Below, one piece after another: positions 25,637 to 34,400 of a stretch of DNA of 64,000 nt; the first letter of the stretch is position 1, and each line of letters begins with the position of its first letter. Under the pieces are notes generated by a model. That model was given only the letters and a program-made list of their open reading frames with translations. It was not told the origin of the DNA and searched no databases. This stretch comes from Citreicoccus inhibens (GTDB lineage Bacteria; Myxococcota; Myxococcia; Myxococcales; Myxococcaceae), in NCBI RefSeq assembly GCF_019039035.1, contig NZ_JAHNZT010000006.1:186001-250000 (forward strand), written 5' to 3'. The translations under genes were made by a program, and so were the position numbers.

Positions 25637-27277
25637 GTGGCAGGCAGGCTGGAGCTGAACCTGAAGGAGCTGCTGTCATTCGATCCAGGGGGTGGGCTCA
25701 TCCACTTCGCGGGTCAGCGGGCGCTGCTGATGGATCCGGTGGCGCTCGGGCTCCAGCGCAAGGAGCTGGTGGGGTTGCTGGGGATGACCGCGGCGCGCGG
25801 CATCTTCACGCGCATGGGCTACGCGCACGGCTGGCGCACGGCCGAGGCCATGCGGACCGCCGTCCCCTGGCCGGATGAGTCGCAGTGGCGCCGGGCGGGC
25901 GGCAGGCTGCACACCCTCCAAGGACAGGTGCTGGTGGAGCGCTTGGAGCGCAAGCCCGAGGACGGCCCCGAGCCCTTCGCGGAAGCGCAGTGGCGCGAGT
26001 CCTATGAAGCCGAGCAGCACCTGTTGCACCTGGGGCTGGCGGATCAACCCGTGTGCTGGAGCCTCACGGGCTTCGCCTCGGGGTACCTGAGCTTCTGCAA
26101 CGGCAAGCCCATCTACTGCACCGAGGTCCGCTGCGTGGGCAAGGGCGACGCGGACTGCCGCATCGTGGGGCGGCCCGCCGAGGAGTGGAGCACCGAGTGC
26201 AAGGAGGTGCTGCGCCTCTACGAGACGCAGTGCATGGAGGGCGTGCTGGGCCAGGTGACGGACGCGCTCAAGCAGGCGGAGCGCAAGCTGCGCGCGAAGC
26301 GCCAGTCCCTGGCCCGCGTGTCCGGCGTGAGCGAGGACCCCTCGGGGATGGTGGCCCGCGCCGAGTCGATGCAGCGCGTGCTCGGGCTGGCGCGGCGCGC
26401 GGCGAAGGTGGACTCCACGGTGCTCGTCACCGGCGAGAGCGGCGTGGGCAAGGAGCGCGTCGCGCGGCTCATCCACGATGAATCCAGCCGCGCGCACAAG
26501 GCCTTCGTCGCGGTGAACTGCGCCGCCGTCACCGAGAGCCTGCTGGAGAGCGAGCTGTTCGGCCACGCCAAGGGCTCCTTCACCGGCGCCACCAACGACC
26601 GGGCCGGCCTCTTCGAGGCGGCGCACGGCGGCACCCTCTTCCTCGATGAAGTGGGAGAGGTGCCCGCGACGATGCAGGCCCGGCTCCTGCGCGCGCTCCA
26701 GGAGAAGGAGGTTCGCCGCGTGGGCGAGAACACCCACCGCAAGGTGGACGTGCGCGTGGTGGCCGCCACCAACCGGGACCTCGCCGAGGAGGTGCGCGCC
26801 GGACGCTTCCGCCAGGACCTCTACTACCGGCTGCGCGTCATCGAGCTGCGCATCCCGCCCCTGCGCGAGCGCCGCGAGGACGTGCTGCCCCTGGCGCGGC
26901 TGCTGCTCGCCGAGGCCGCCGAGCGCCTGGGGCGCAAGGTGTCCGGACTCTCGCCCGACGCGGCGGATCAACTCCTGCGCTACCCTTGGCCGGGCAACGT
27001 GCGCGAGCTGGGCAACGCCATCGAGCGCGCCGTGGCCCTGTGCGAGGGCCCGCGCGTGGAGCGCGATGACCTGCCCGAGGAGGTCCGCGTCGCGCCGCCC
27101 AGCCTGATTCCCAGCGGCGACCCGCGGCGGCTGGAGGACATGGAGAAGGAATACATCCTCGCGGTGCTGGCGAGGAATGACGGCAACCGCGCGCGCACCG
27201 CCGAGCAGCTCGACATCGGCGTGGCCACGCTCTACCGGAAGCTCAAGCAGTACGGCCACGCCGAGGCCGCGCACTGA
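25637..27277 (+). CDS. Sigma-54-dependent activator with XylR-N and V4R sensor domains
   Basis: 546 residues from GTG 25637, a start that fits the XylR-N domain beginning LELNLKELLSFDP; the frame is open to 25547. Order: XylR-like N domain (RMGYAHGWRTAEAMR), V4R domain with clustered cysteines (SFCNGKPIYCTEVRC, GKGDADCRIVG), AAA+ domain (Walker A GESGVGKE, sigma-54 loop GSFTGA, Walker B GGTLFLDEVGE) and a Fis-type helix-turn-helix (RTAEQLDIGVATLYRKLKQYG). Relatives XylR, DmpR and MopR bind phenols or toluenes through XylR-N/V4R and then activate sigma-54 promoters. The loop has GSFTGA where GAFTGA is more common, a frequent functional variant. It is divergent from the ring-cleavage dioxygenase gene. 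Ligand unknown. Confidence 0.9.
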   Translation: MAGRLELNLKELLSFDPGGGLIHFAGQRALLMDPVALGLQRKELVGLLGMTAARGIFTRMGYAHGWRTAEAMRTAVPWPDESQWRRAGGRLHTLQGQVLVERLERKPEDGPEPFAEAQWRESYEAEQHLLHLGLADQPVCWSLTGFASGYLSFCNGKPIYCTEVRCVGKGDADCRIVGRPAEEWSTECKEVLRLYETQCMEGVLGQVTDALKQAERKLRAKRQSLARVSGVSEDPSGMVARAESMQRVLGLARRAAKVDSTVLVTGESGVGKERVARLIHDESSRAHKAFVAVNCAAVTESLLESELFGHAKGSFTGATNDRAGLFEAAHGGTLFLDEVGEVPATMQARLLRALQEKEVRRVGENTHRKVDVRVVAATNRDLAEEVRAGRFRQDLYYRLRVIELRIPPLRERREDVLPLARLLLAEAAERLGRKVSGLSPDAADQLLRYPWPGNVRELGNAIERAVALCEGPRVERDDLPEEVRVAPPSLIPSGDPRRLEDMEKEYILAVLARNDGNRARTAEQLDIGVATLYRKLKQYGHAEAAH

Positions 27278-27328
27278 GCGCCCCCGGCCGCGCGGGGCTG
27301 TGCGGACGAGGCAGCCGTCCCGGCCGCG

Positions 27329-28051
27329 TCAGTTGAGGAACTGGTCGCGATCCTTGCGGTCCCGCTCCACCACGCGCAGGTGCTTGGAGCGGTCGCGCAG
27401 CTGCCGCTGCAGGCGCCAGTGCTGCAGGTGCAGCCACAGCCGGCGCGGACTGCCGCCCCGCACGTAGGCGAACACGAGCAGCAGGCTCAAGATGTCCGGC
27501 GCGAAGTACTGCCACGGCGCGCGCAGCAGCTGCAGCACCGTGAACGCCGCGCCAATCGCCGCGAACACGTTGCCGGACAACGGGATGCCCCAGAAGTTCG
27601 TCTGGCCTCGGCCAATGACGAGCCCGTACGCCACCCAGAGCACCGTGGTGAAGATGCGCCCACCCGCGTACTCGCCCGCCAGCGGCGTCACGAGCGCCAA
27701 GAGACAGGTGAGGAGCCCCGCCAGCGTGGTGATTCCCACCGAGGCCATCAGCAGCCGCCGGCCGCCCCACGTGGACTCCAGGAAGCCCCCGATGGACCAG
27801 ATGATGAGCGCGCCGAACAGGATGCCCAGCACGTCCGGCGTGACGAAGGCATAGGTGACGAGCTGCCAGAGGTAGAACCGCCCCAGGACGTCCGCCGGGT
27901 GCAGCACCAGCAAGGTGCCCTGGCCGTGCTCCGTGGCGATGTACAGCGCGGAGATGCCCACCAGCGCCACCGCCAGCTTCGCGGACAGCGTCTCCAGGCT
28001 GGGCAGGCCAAACCCACCACCGCCCCCGCCAAAGCTCCTCATCGGTCGCAT
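27329..28051 (-). CDS. Rhomboid-like membrane protein without the serine protease motif
   Basis: 240 residues from ATG 28051 (GGGCGG upstream). There are about six hydrophobic helices: the first begins LAVALVGISALYIATEHG, and WSIGGFLESTWGGRRLL resembles the loop and helix after the first rhomboid core segment. The GxSG active-site motif is not present (the corresponding stretch reads GIPLSGNVFAAIG) and no catalytic His in the last helix is evident. That is closer to derlin/TMEM115-type pseudoproteases than to GlpG. The C-terminus is a basic, charged cytoplasmic tail (RQLRDRSKHLRVVERDRKDR). ATG 28042 is an alternative start. The frame to 28102 crosses a terminator-like hairpin and was not used. 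Confidence 0.75.
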   Translation of the reverse strand: MRPMRSFGGGGGGFGLPSLETLSAKLAVALVGISALYIATEHGQGTLLVLHPADVLGRFYLWQLVTYAFVTPDVLGILFGALIIWSIGGFLESTWGGRRLLMASVGITTLAGLLTCLLALVTPLAGEYAGGRIFTTVLWVAYGLVIGRGQTNFWGIPLSGNVFAAIGAAFTVLQLLRAPWQYFAPDILSLLLVFAYVRGGSPRRLWLHLQHWRLQRQLRDRSKHLRVVERDRKDRDQFLN

Positions 28052-28108
28052 AGCCGCCCAAAGTTGGTGGAAGGTCGCCCGCTTCGCAACCCCAAACGAC
28101 ACAACGAC

Positions 28109-28150
28109 GAAGGGCGCCTCACTCCGGATGAACGGAGCAAAAGCGCCCTC
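28109..28150 (-). terminator. Nested hairpin after the 65-residue gene
   Basis: On the minus strand AGGGCGCT and GGCGCCCT form an outer 7-bp stem (28111-28117 with 28143-28149) enclosing CTCCG/CGGAG. A second hairpin, CCTGTCC/GGACAGG, lies nearer the stop at about 28158-28175. U richness is modest. It probably ends the transcript of the small gene. Confidence 0.5.
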
Positions 28151-28184
28151 GAGAATCCCTGTCCGCCGGGACAGGTCCGTCCGC

Positions 28185-28382
28185 TCAAACCTTGTGGCGG
28201 TAGAAGAGCGTGATGGTCAGGCAGTGGAATTCCTTGTCGGAGGATTGGGTGACGACCTTGTCCACAATGTCGACCTGGGAATTCTCCTTGAGCCACTTGG
28301 TGATGTTCTCACCCATGTTCTCGCGGTCACGCGCGAGGGTGGTGGAGAACACCTTGACTCCCGTGAAGCTGGCAACGGCCAT
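28185..28382 (-). CDS. Small conserved-looking protein, unknown function
   Basis: 65 residues (SFTGVKVFSTTLARDRENMG through FHCLTITLFYRHKV). Composition is unlike the spurious frames: many Thr, Val, Asn and Lys, few Arg and Pro, with alternating hydrophobic residues at the C-terminus that suggest a small alpha/beta fold. GAGGG sits 6-10 bases before the ATG at 28382. A possible promoter further upstream pairs TTGATG with TAAACG at 17 bases. It is followed by hairpins. I do not recognise the family. Confidence 0.72.
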   Translation of the reverse strand: MAVASFTGVKVFSTTLARDRENMGENITKWLKENSQVDIVDKVVTQSSDKEFHCLTITLFYRHKV

Positions 28383-28526
28383 TCCGACCCTCGAGTAACC
28401 AGAGATTCTCGACGTTTACACCGAAGCCCCGCCACCATCAAGAAACGGGCCCGACAAACCGGCGCGGGCGTGCCTTGCGCACACCCGCGCCCACGCGCGA
28501 GTCCGCCCCGGGAGGCGGCGGGGGGC

Positions 28527-28739
28527 TCACCGCGCGGCGGCGCGGCGGGACAGGCAGGCCACCTCGTCCTTGCAGGCGGGCCCGATGCCTTCCGGGTGGG
28601 CCGTGAGGGGCGTCTTGTCACTTTCCTCCACCCCACACACCACGCACTTGCGCTTGCGGTTGCGACGCTCCGCGCGGCGCTGCTCGGCGATGGCCTTGGC
28701 CCGCTCGCGGGCCGTCTTCGCATCCACCTCGTTGCTCAT
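28527..28739 (-). CDS. Small zinc-ribbon-like protein
   Basis: 70 residues. The N-terminal half is a basic helix (RERAKAIAEQRRAERRNRKR). The C-terminal half holds CVVCGVEESD, a His, then GPACKDEVACL, giving four Cys and a His that could bind one zinc ion. It starts at ATG 28739, 47 bases after the thiolase gene, so it may be part of that transcript. A nucleic-acid-binding role is possible from the basic helix plus zinc motif, but unproven. Confidence 0.7.
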   Translation of the reverse strand: MSNEVDAKTARERAKAIAEQRRAERRNRKRKCVVCGVEESDKTPLTAHPEGIGPACKDEVACLSRRAAAR

Positions 28740-28786
28740 CTCACGTCCCGTCCCGAAGTCGTGTCCCGCCTACCCCGCCCGCGCGC

Positions 28787-29983
28787 TCAGAGCGCCTCAA
28801 TCAGCACGGCGATTCCCTGCCCACCGCCAATGCAGGCGGATCCGATACCATAGCGAGCGCCGCGACGCTTCAGCTCGTACGCCAGCGACATGGTGATGCG
28901 CGCGCCCGAGGCGCCCAGCGGGTGCCCCACCGCGATGGCGCCACCGTTGACGTTGGTCGCCTCGCGTGGCAGCCCCAGCTCCTTCTCCACCGCGAGGTAC
29001 TGCGGCGCGAAGGCCTCGTTGACCTCGAAGAGGTCCACGTCCGACAGCTTGCACTGCGCGCGCGCCAGCAGGTTGCGGATGGCCGGCGCAGGTCCGATGC
29101 CCATCACCTTCGGGTCACATCCGGAGATGCCCCAGTTCACCAGCCGGGCCATGGGCTTCAGGCCGTGCTTCTCCACGAAGCCGCGCGTGGCCATCACCAT
29201 GCTGCCCGCGCCGTCGCAGATGCCGCTGGCGGCGCCCGCGTGCACCACGCCGTCCTTCTTGAACACCTTGGGCAGCTTGCGCAGCGTGTCCACCGTGGTC
29301 TCCGGACGGTTGTGCTCGTCGCGGGAGACGACCGTGTCGCCCTTCTTGCCCTTGAGCGTGACGGCGGAAATCTCGTCATTGAGGCGCCCGGCCTCCTGCG
29401 CGGCCGCGAAGCGCTTCTGCGTGAGGACCGCGTACTCGTCCACCTGCTCCTGCGTGAGCGCGTAGTCCACCGCGAGCTGCTCGGCGGTGAGCGCCATGGC
29501 CTGCCCGGTGTAGCTGTCCGTCAGGGCCGTCCACAGCATGTCCTCCAGGCCCCCCTTGCCCAGCGGCAGGCCCCAGCGGGCCCCGCGGATGACGTGGGGC
29601 GCCTGACTCATGGACTCGGTGCCGCCCGCGAGCACGCACGCGGCCTGCTCGGTGAGCATCATCTCCGCGGCCGTCACGAAGGCCTGGAACCCCGAGCCGC
29701 ACAGCCGATTGACGCCCAGCGCGCCCACCGGCACCGGCACGCCCGAGCGCAGGCCCACGTGCCGAGGCAGGTAGATGGCGTCCGCGCTCGTCTGGACCAC
29801 GTTGCCGTACACGACGTGCTCGATGAGCTCGGGGGCCACCTTCGCCTGGGCGAGGGCCGCCTTCGCGGACTCCACCGCGAGGTCGGTGGCGCTGAGGTCC
29901 TTGAGGCTGCCCCCGTAGGTGCCAAACGGGGTGCGCTTGCCGGACAGGAAGAAGATCTCCTCGGACTTGGACACGCTCTTCAT
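28787..29983 (-). CDS. Acetyl-CoA acetyltransferase (thiolase)
   Basis: 398 residues, normal for thiolase II. The nucleophile Cys lies in NRLCGSGFQA, the catalytic His in NGGAIAVGHPLGASGAR and the second Cys in SACIGGGQG, so all catalytic residues are present. It catalyses reversible condensation of acyl-CoA with acetyl-CoA. Whether it works in beta-oxidation or acetoacetyl-CoA synthesis cannot be told, as no hydratase or dehydrogenase gene is adjacent. ATG 29983 lies 69 bases after the preceding gene on the same strand. Confidence 0.92.
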   Translation of the reverse strand: MKSVSKSEEIFFLSGKRTPFGTYGGSLKDLSATDLAVESAKAALAQAKVAPELIEHVVYGNVVQTSADAIYLPRHVGLRSGVPVPVGALGVNRLCGSGFQAFVTAAEMMLTEQAACVLAGGTESMSQAPHVIRGARWGLPLGKGGLEDMLWTALTDSYTGQAMALTAEQLAVDYALTQEQVDEYAVLTQKRFAAAQEAGRLNDEISAVTLKGKKGDTVVSRDEHNRPETTVDTLRKLPKVFKKDGVVHAGAASGICDGAGSMVMATRGFVEKHGLKPMARLVNWGISGCDPKVMGIGPAPAIRNLLARAQCKLSDVDLFEVNEAFAPQYLAVEKELGLPREATNVNGGAIAVGHPLGASGARITMSLAYELKRRGARYGIGSACIGGGQGIAVLIEAL

Positions 29984-30052
29984 GGTGCTCGTCTACCTAC
30001 TCTCGTGGGGCGCGCGGTGCACGCGCGCCGTGGGTGTCCCGGGAGGGGCGGG

Positions 30053-30700
30053 TCAGGAAGCCCGCCGCCCCAGGAAGGCGCTCGCGACGATGGCAAGCGC
30101 GATGGCGGTCCACAACAGCCCTTGCAGGTTCTGCCGGCGGATTTCATGGCGCCCCAGCCCCTGATACCAGGAACGCCCCGCCTGCACGCGGCCCTCCCAG
30201 GTGAAGTCTCCCGTGGGGGACAGCCCCTCCAGGCGCCGCGCGTGGGCCCTCAGCAGGCGCTCGGGGGAAGCGTCGTCCAGTGAACCCGAACGGTAGCGGC
30301 CCGGGAGGTCCAGCGCGGGCCGGCGGTAGTCCGCCGTGATGACGAAGCCCTCGGGGGCCAGGGGCGTGAGCAGGTACAGCCGGGGCGCGCCCTGGCGCCC
30401 CTCGTGGAGCGTGGCGAAGACCTGCTCGGTGGGGTGGGCCCAGTCGTAGGAGCGGCTGGCCCGCTGGAGGAGCGGCTTCTCCTCGTGGCTGCCGAGCGCC
30501 ACGAAGCCGAGCGCCTCCAACTGCCGGGCGAGCGGGCGCAGCGCCTCGGGCAGCGCCATCTGGTCCGCGGGGGCCTCGGCCTCCACCCGCACGCTGCGGG
30601 GGAAGAGGTAGAGCAGCGCCCGCCAGAAGTTGAGGGACAAGAGCACGCCGGCGAGCACGAGGCCGCCGAGCACGATGCCAAGCTGGGTGAAGACGTGCAT
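30053..30700 (-). CDS. Two-helix membrane protein, unknown function
   Basis: 215 residues. One membrane helix is at the N-terminus (LGIVLGGLVLAGVLLSLNF), one at the C-terminus (LLWTAIALAIVASAFLG), and a soluble domain of about 150 residues lies between (RQLEALGFVALGSHEEKPLL, YLLTPLAPEGFVITADYRRP). The domain should face the periplasm or the cytoplasm as one block; topology is not determined. It begins 13 bases after the isomerase stop, so the two are co-transcribed. I do not recognise the family. Confidence 0.75.
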   Translation of the reverse strand: MHVFTQLGIVLGGLVLAGVLLSLNFWRALLYLFPRSVRVEAEAPADQMALPEALRPLARQLEALGFVALGSHEEKPLLQRASRSYDWAHPTEQVFATLHEGRQGAPRLYLLTPLAPEGFVITADYRRPALDLPGRYRSGSLDDASPERLLRAHARRLEGLSPTGDFTWEGRVQAGRSWYQGLGRHEIRRQNLQGLLWTAIALAIVASAFLGRRAS

Positions 30701-30713
30701 GCGCGGGCGACCG

Positions 30714-31370
30714 TCAGCGCCGGGACGCCGACGCGGGCAGGTGCTGCCAACGCGCCAGGTCCGCGGCGGTGAGCGGGTCCTCGCCCCGCAGGAACTGCTC
30801 CAGGTGGCCCAGCGAGTCCTGTCCCCAGAACAGCTCGCCGTCCGCGAGGACCGAGGGCACGCCGAACGCGCCCACCGCCAACGCCGCCTCGGTCTCGCGG
30901 CGCACGCGCTCCTTGACCGCGTCCGTGCGCGCCGCGGCCAGGAGCGCCGGGGCATCCAGTCCCGCGGACGCGATGACGGCGCTCACCTGCTCCGGCGTCT
31001 CGATGCCCGTGCCGCCGCCCCAGGTGGCCGCGTAGAGCGCGGAGATGAGCCGCTCGCGCGCCGCGGGCTCGTCCACCGCCGCCGTCACGCGCAGCGCGAG
31101 CAGCGGGTTGAACGGATGCGCGGGCGGAGGCGCGAAGGGCACGCCCAAGTCATGGGCCAGCCGGAACGTCTGCTTGAAGACCCACACGCGCTTGGGCGGA
31201 ATCTCCGCGGGGCCAATGTTGCCCAGCGCGTTGAGCATCCCCGCGAAGAGGACGGGCACCGGCTCCAACGCGCGCCCGTGCCGCGCGGCCAGCGCGGGCA
31301 TCCGGGCCCAGGCGAGGTACGCGTAGGGTGAGATGTAGTCGAAATAAAAGCGCAGCGGGGCGTTCGCCAT
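30714..31370 (-). CDS. DsbA-fold oxidoreductase / 2-hydroxychromene-2-carboxylate isomerase family
   Basis: 218 residues. The N-terminus LRFYFDYISPYAYLAWARMP carries the SPY signature of the kappa-GST-like isomerases, where Ser replaces the DsbA CxxC cysteine. The C-terminal GAFGVPSVLADGELFWGQDS is the conserved cis-Pro and helix region of the family. Relatives isomerise 2-hydroxychromene-2-carboxylate with glutathione in naphthalene breakdown, but many members have unknown substrates. ATG 31370 is chosen because it opens on the conserved strand; the frame to 31448 overlaps the kinase gene. It sits 53 bases after the kinase gene, at the head of a four-gene leftward run. Confidence 0.85.
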   Translation of the reverse strand: MANAPLRFYFDYISPYAYLAWARMPALAARHGRALEPVPVLFAGMLNALGNIGPAEIPPKRVWVFKQTFRLAHDLGVPFAPPPAHPFNPLLALRVTAAVDEPAARERLISALYAATWGGGTGIETPEQVSAVIASAGLDAPALLAAARTDAVKERVRRETEAALAVGAFGVPSVLADGELFWGQDSLGHLEQFLRGEDPLTAADLARWQHLPASASRR

Positions 31371-31423
31371 GGCGGGCACTCTACCCCTCCCGCCCGAGGC
31401 GCGGGGAAGCCGCGGCCCATGGC

Positions 31424-34400
31424 TCAGGCCGTGCGCTTCACCAGACACTGGCGCTGCATGGCGCCTCGCAGCGACTCGGCCAGCGCGTGGAGGTTCACCG
31501 CCTTCGCCGCGAGGAAGGCGCGCTCGGCGATCTCCAGCTCCCGCACCGAGTCCTCGGGCGCGAGCTGGCGCTCCGCGTGGGCCAGGTAGACGTGGCCCAC
31601 CTGGAGGACGTTGCCGGTGGCCTCGGCCAGGAGCAGCGCGCGCCGCAGGTGCTGCGCGCCCTCCTCCGCGGGCACCAGGGGCGCCAGGGCCCGCCGCGCC
31701 AGGATTTCATCCCAGGGGTTGGCCAGCACGGGGTCCAAGGCCCGGGCCAGGGCGGCCTCCGCCGCGGTGCGCGCCGCCGGGAGGTTGCCCTGCTCCCGCT
31801 CGAAGCGCGACTCGTACACGCGCACCAGCGTCTCCATGCGCAGGTGGCCCGCGCGCGCGGCCTCCAGCGCCCGAGGCAGCGACTCGCGCGCCGCCGCCGC
31901 GTCCTCGAACAGCACGTCCCGGCACGCCTGGTACACGCGCACGTGGTACTGCAGCCGCTGGTCCTCCGGCATCACCCGCGCGAGCGACTCCGCGCGCGCC
32001 ACCACCGCGGCCACCAGCTCGTGCTCGCCGCGCTCCAGGTAGTACGGCGGCGTGAAGACCGCGAGGTTGCGCTCCATCAACCGCGGGTTTCCCAGCCGGC
32101 GCACCAGCTCGGCCTTCTCGGTGAAGGCGGGCACGAACGCGGCGCCGTCTCCGGTGAAGGCCGCGCGCGCCACGCGCGAGAACAGGTGGAAGGCCCGCAC
32201 GTCCAGGAAGCCGTAGGTCTCCGCCAGCGCCAGCCCCTCGTGGACGACCTCCTCGTCCAGCGGCTCACCGCGCAGGGCGCGGTTGACGTTCATCAAGTAG
32301 CCGCCCATCCCCAGCGCCCACGCGAGCCGGCGCGGGGGACGGCCCACCAGGTCGCGGAAGCCGCGCAGCCGCTCCACCTGCTCGCGCTGCGCCTCCAGCA
32401 CGCCCGCCCACTGGCCGCTGTATGCGCTGAGCGACGCGCGCGCGATGAGCACACCCGCGCGATACGGCGAGTCCTCCGGGTGCTCGGCCCGCACGCGCGC
32501 CTGAAGACGCTCGAAGTCCTCGGTGCGCCCCAGCACGGCCAGCGCCATGCTCTCCAGGATGCGCAGCTCCGAGTGCTTCCAGAAGACATCCACCGGCGCC
32601 ATGCGCGCGTCCACCGCCACCTCGCGGAAGAGCGGGCACAACCGCTCCGCGCGCTCGGTCGCCGAGCCCTCTCGCGCCGACTCCAAGCGCGCGAGCGCCT
32701 CGCGCCGCCCCAGCTCCAGCGCCGGTGACGCGGCCCAGTGCGCGGACAAGCGCTCCGCGTACAGCAGCGACGTGGGCGGGTCGCTCGAGTAGCCCACCTC
32801 CACCAGCGACACCCACGTGCGCAGGAGCTGATCCGCGCGCTCCGGGAAGTCCGGCGCCACCTCCAGGAGCCCCGCCGCCTCCGTCAAGAGCAGCGTGGCG
32901 TCCAGCAGCGCTTGCGCCTCGATGGCGGCGCGGCCCGCCTCCAGCAGCGGCGCGATGGCGCGCTGGGGCTCCTCCGAGCGCGCGAAGTGCCAGCCCACCG
33001 CGCGGGCCAGCCCCTTGCGCTGCGCGTGCAGCGCCTGGAGCGCGCGGGCCACCCGGCCGTGGTGGACGCGCCGCTCGGCCTCGGGCGTGGTGTCGTAGAC
33101 GGCCTGATGCACGGTGTCGTGCGTGAAGACGTAGCGGCCCTCCATCTCCTGGAGGAACTGCCGCTCCACGATGCCGTCGAGCACGGCGAACAGCTCCGCC
33201 TCGGGCAGCTCCGCCAGGGCGCGCACGAGCGGCAGGTCCAACAGGCGGCCCGCGGGCGCCAGCCGCCGCAGGAGCGCCACCTGCTCGGGCGGCGCGCTCG
33301 CCAGTCGCGCCAGCACCGCGTCCTGGATGCTCGCGGGCAGCTCGCGCGTGCCCAGGTCCTCCGCCGCGCTCCAGCGTCCGCCCACGCGCGTGAGCGCCCC
33401 GGCCTCCACCAGCATGCGCAGGCACTCGGTGGCGAAGAACGCGTTGCCGCCCGTGGTGGCGTGCAGCCGCGTCACGAAGCCCTCCGGCATGGACAGGCCC
33501 GGCAGCGCCAGCTCCACCAGCGTGCCCACGTGCGCCGCGGACAAGGGCTCCAGGTCCAGGCGCGCGGTGAGCTTCTCGTCCACCGTCTGGAACGCGAGGC
33601 TCAGCCGGCTCAGCTCGCCCGAGCGGAAGCTGCCCACCAGCATGCCGCGCGTGCCGTGCAGCGCGCGGATGAGCACGTTGAGCACCTCCAGCGACGCGCT
33701 GTCCGCCCACTGCAGGTCCTCGAAGCACAGCACGAAGGGCAGCCGCTGCCCCAGCGCGCGCACCCACTCGGCGAGCGCCTCGAAGAACGCCAGCTTCTCC
33801 TCGCCCTCCTCGCGCAGCGCGCCCTCCGGCGCGTCCGACGACAGCCACGGCAACAGCCGCGACAACCGGGGCGACAGCCGCTCCAGCATCTCCGCGGGCG
33901 TGTGCGGCAGCAGGCATCGCAGCGCCTGCGTCACGGGCGTCAGCGGCGCGAGCCCCTCCGCGCGGCACTGTCCTCGGCCGAAGGGCAGCTCCGCGAGCTT
34001 CGCCTGCAGCTCGAACTCCTGCAGCAGCCGCGTCTTGCCCACGCCCGCGGGCGCGCCGATGAGCACCGCGCGCGACTGGCCCCAGTCCGCCTCCGCCAGG
34101 CCGTTCATCAGGCCCTCCAGCTCCGCCTCGCGCCCCACCACCTCGGGCACGTGCAGGTAGCTGGCGCGCGCGGACAGCGGCTCCTCTGGCAGCGGCTCGC
34201 CGCTGGCGTGGCACAGCGCCTCCAGCAGCTCACCGGCGTCCTGGAAGCGCTCGCGCGGATCCTTCGCCATGAGCAGGAGGATGATCTCCTCCAGGTGCGG
34301 CTCCACCGGGCAGAGGGTCGACGGACGGGGCGGCGGGCGCGTCAGGTGGTCCGCCAGCAGCACCGCGGGGTTGGTGCGCTTGAAGGGCAGCCGGCGCGTG

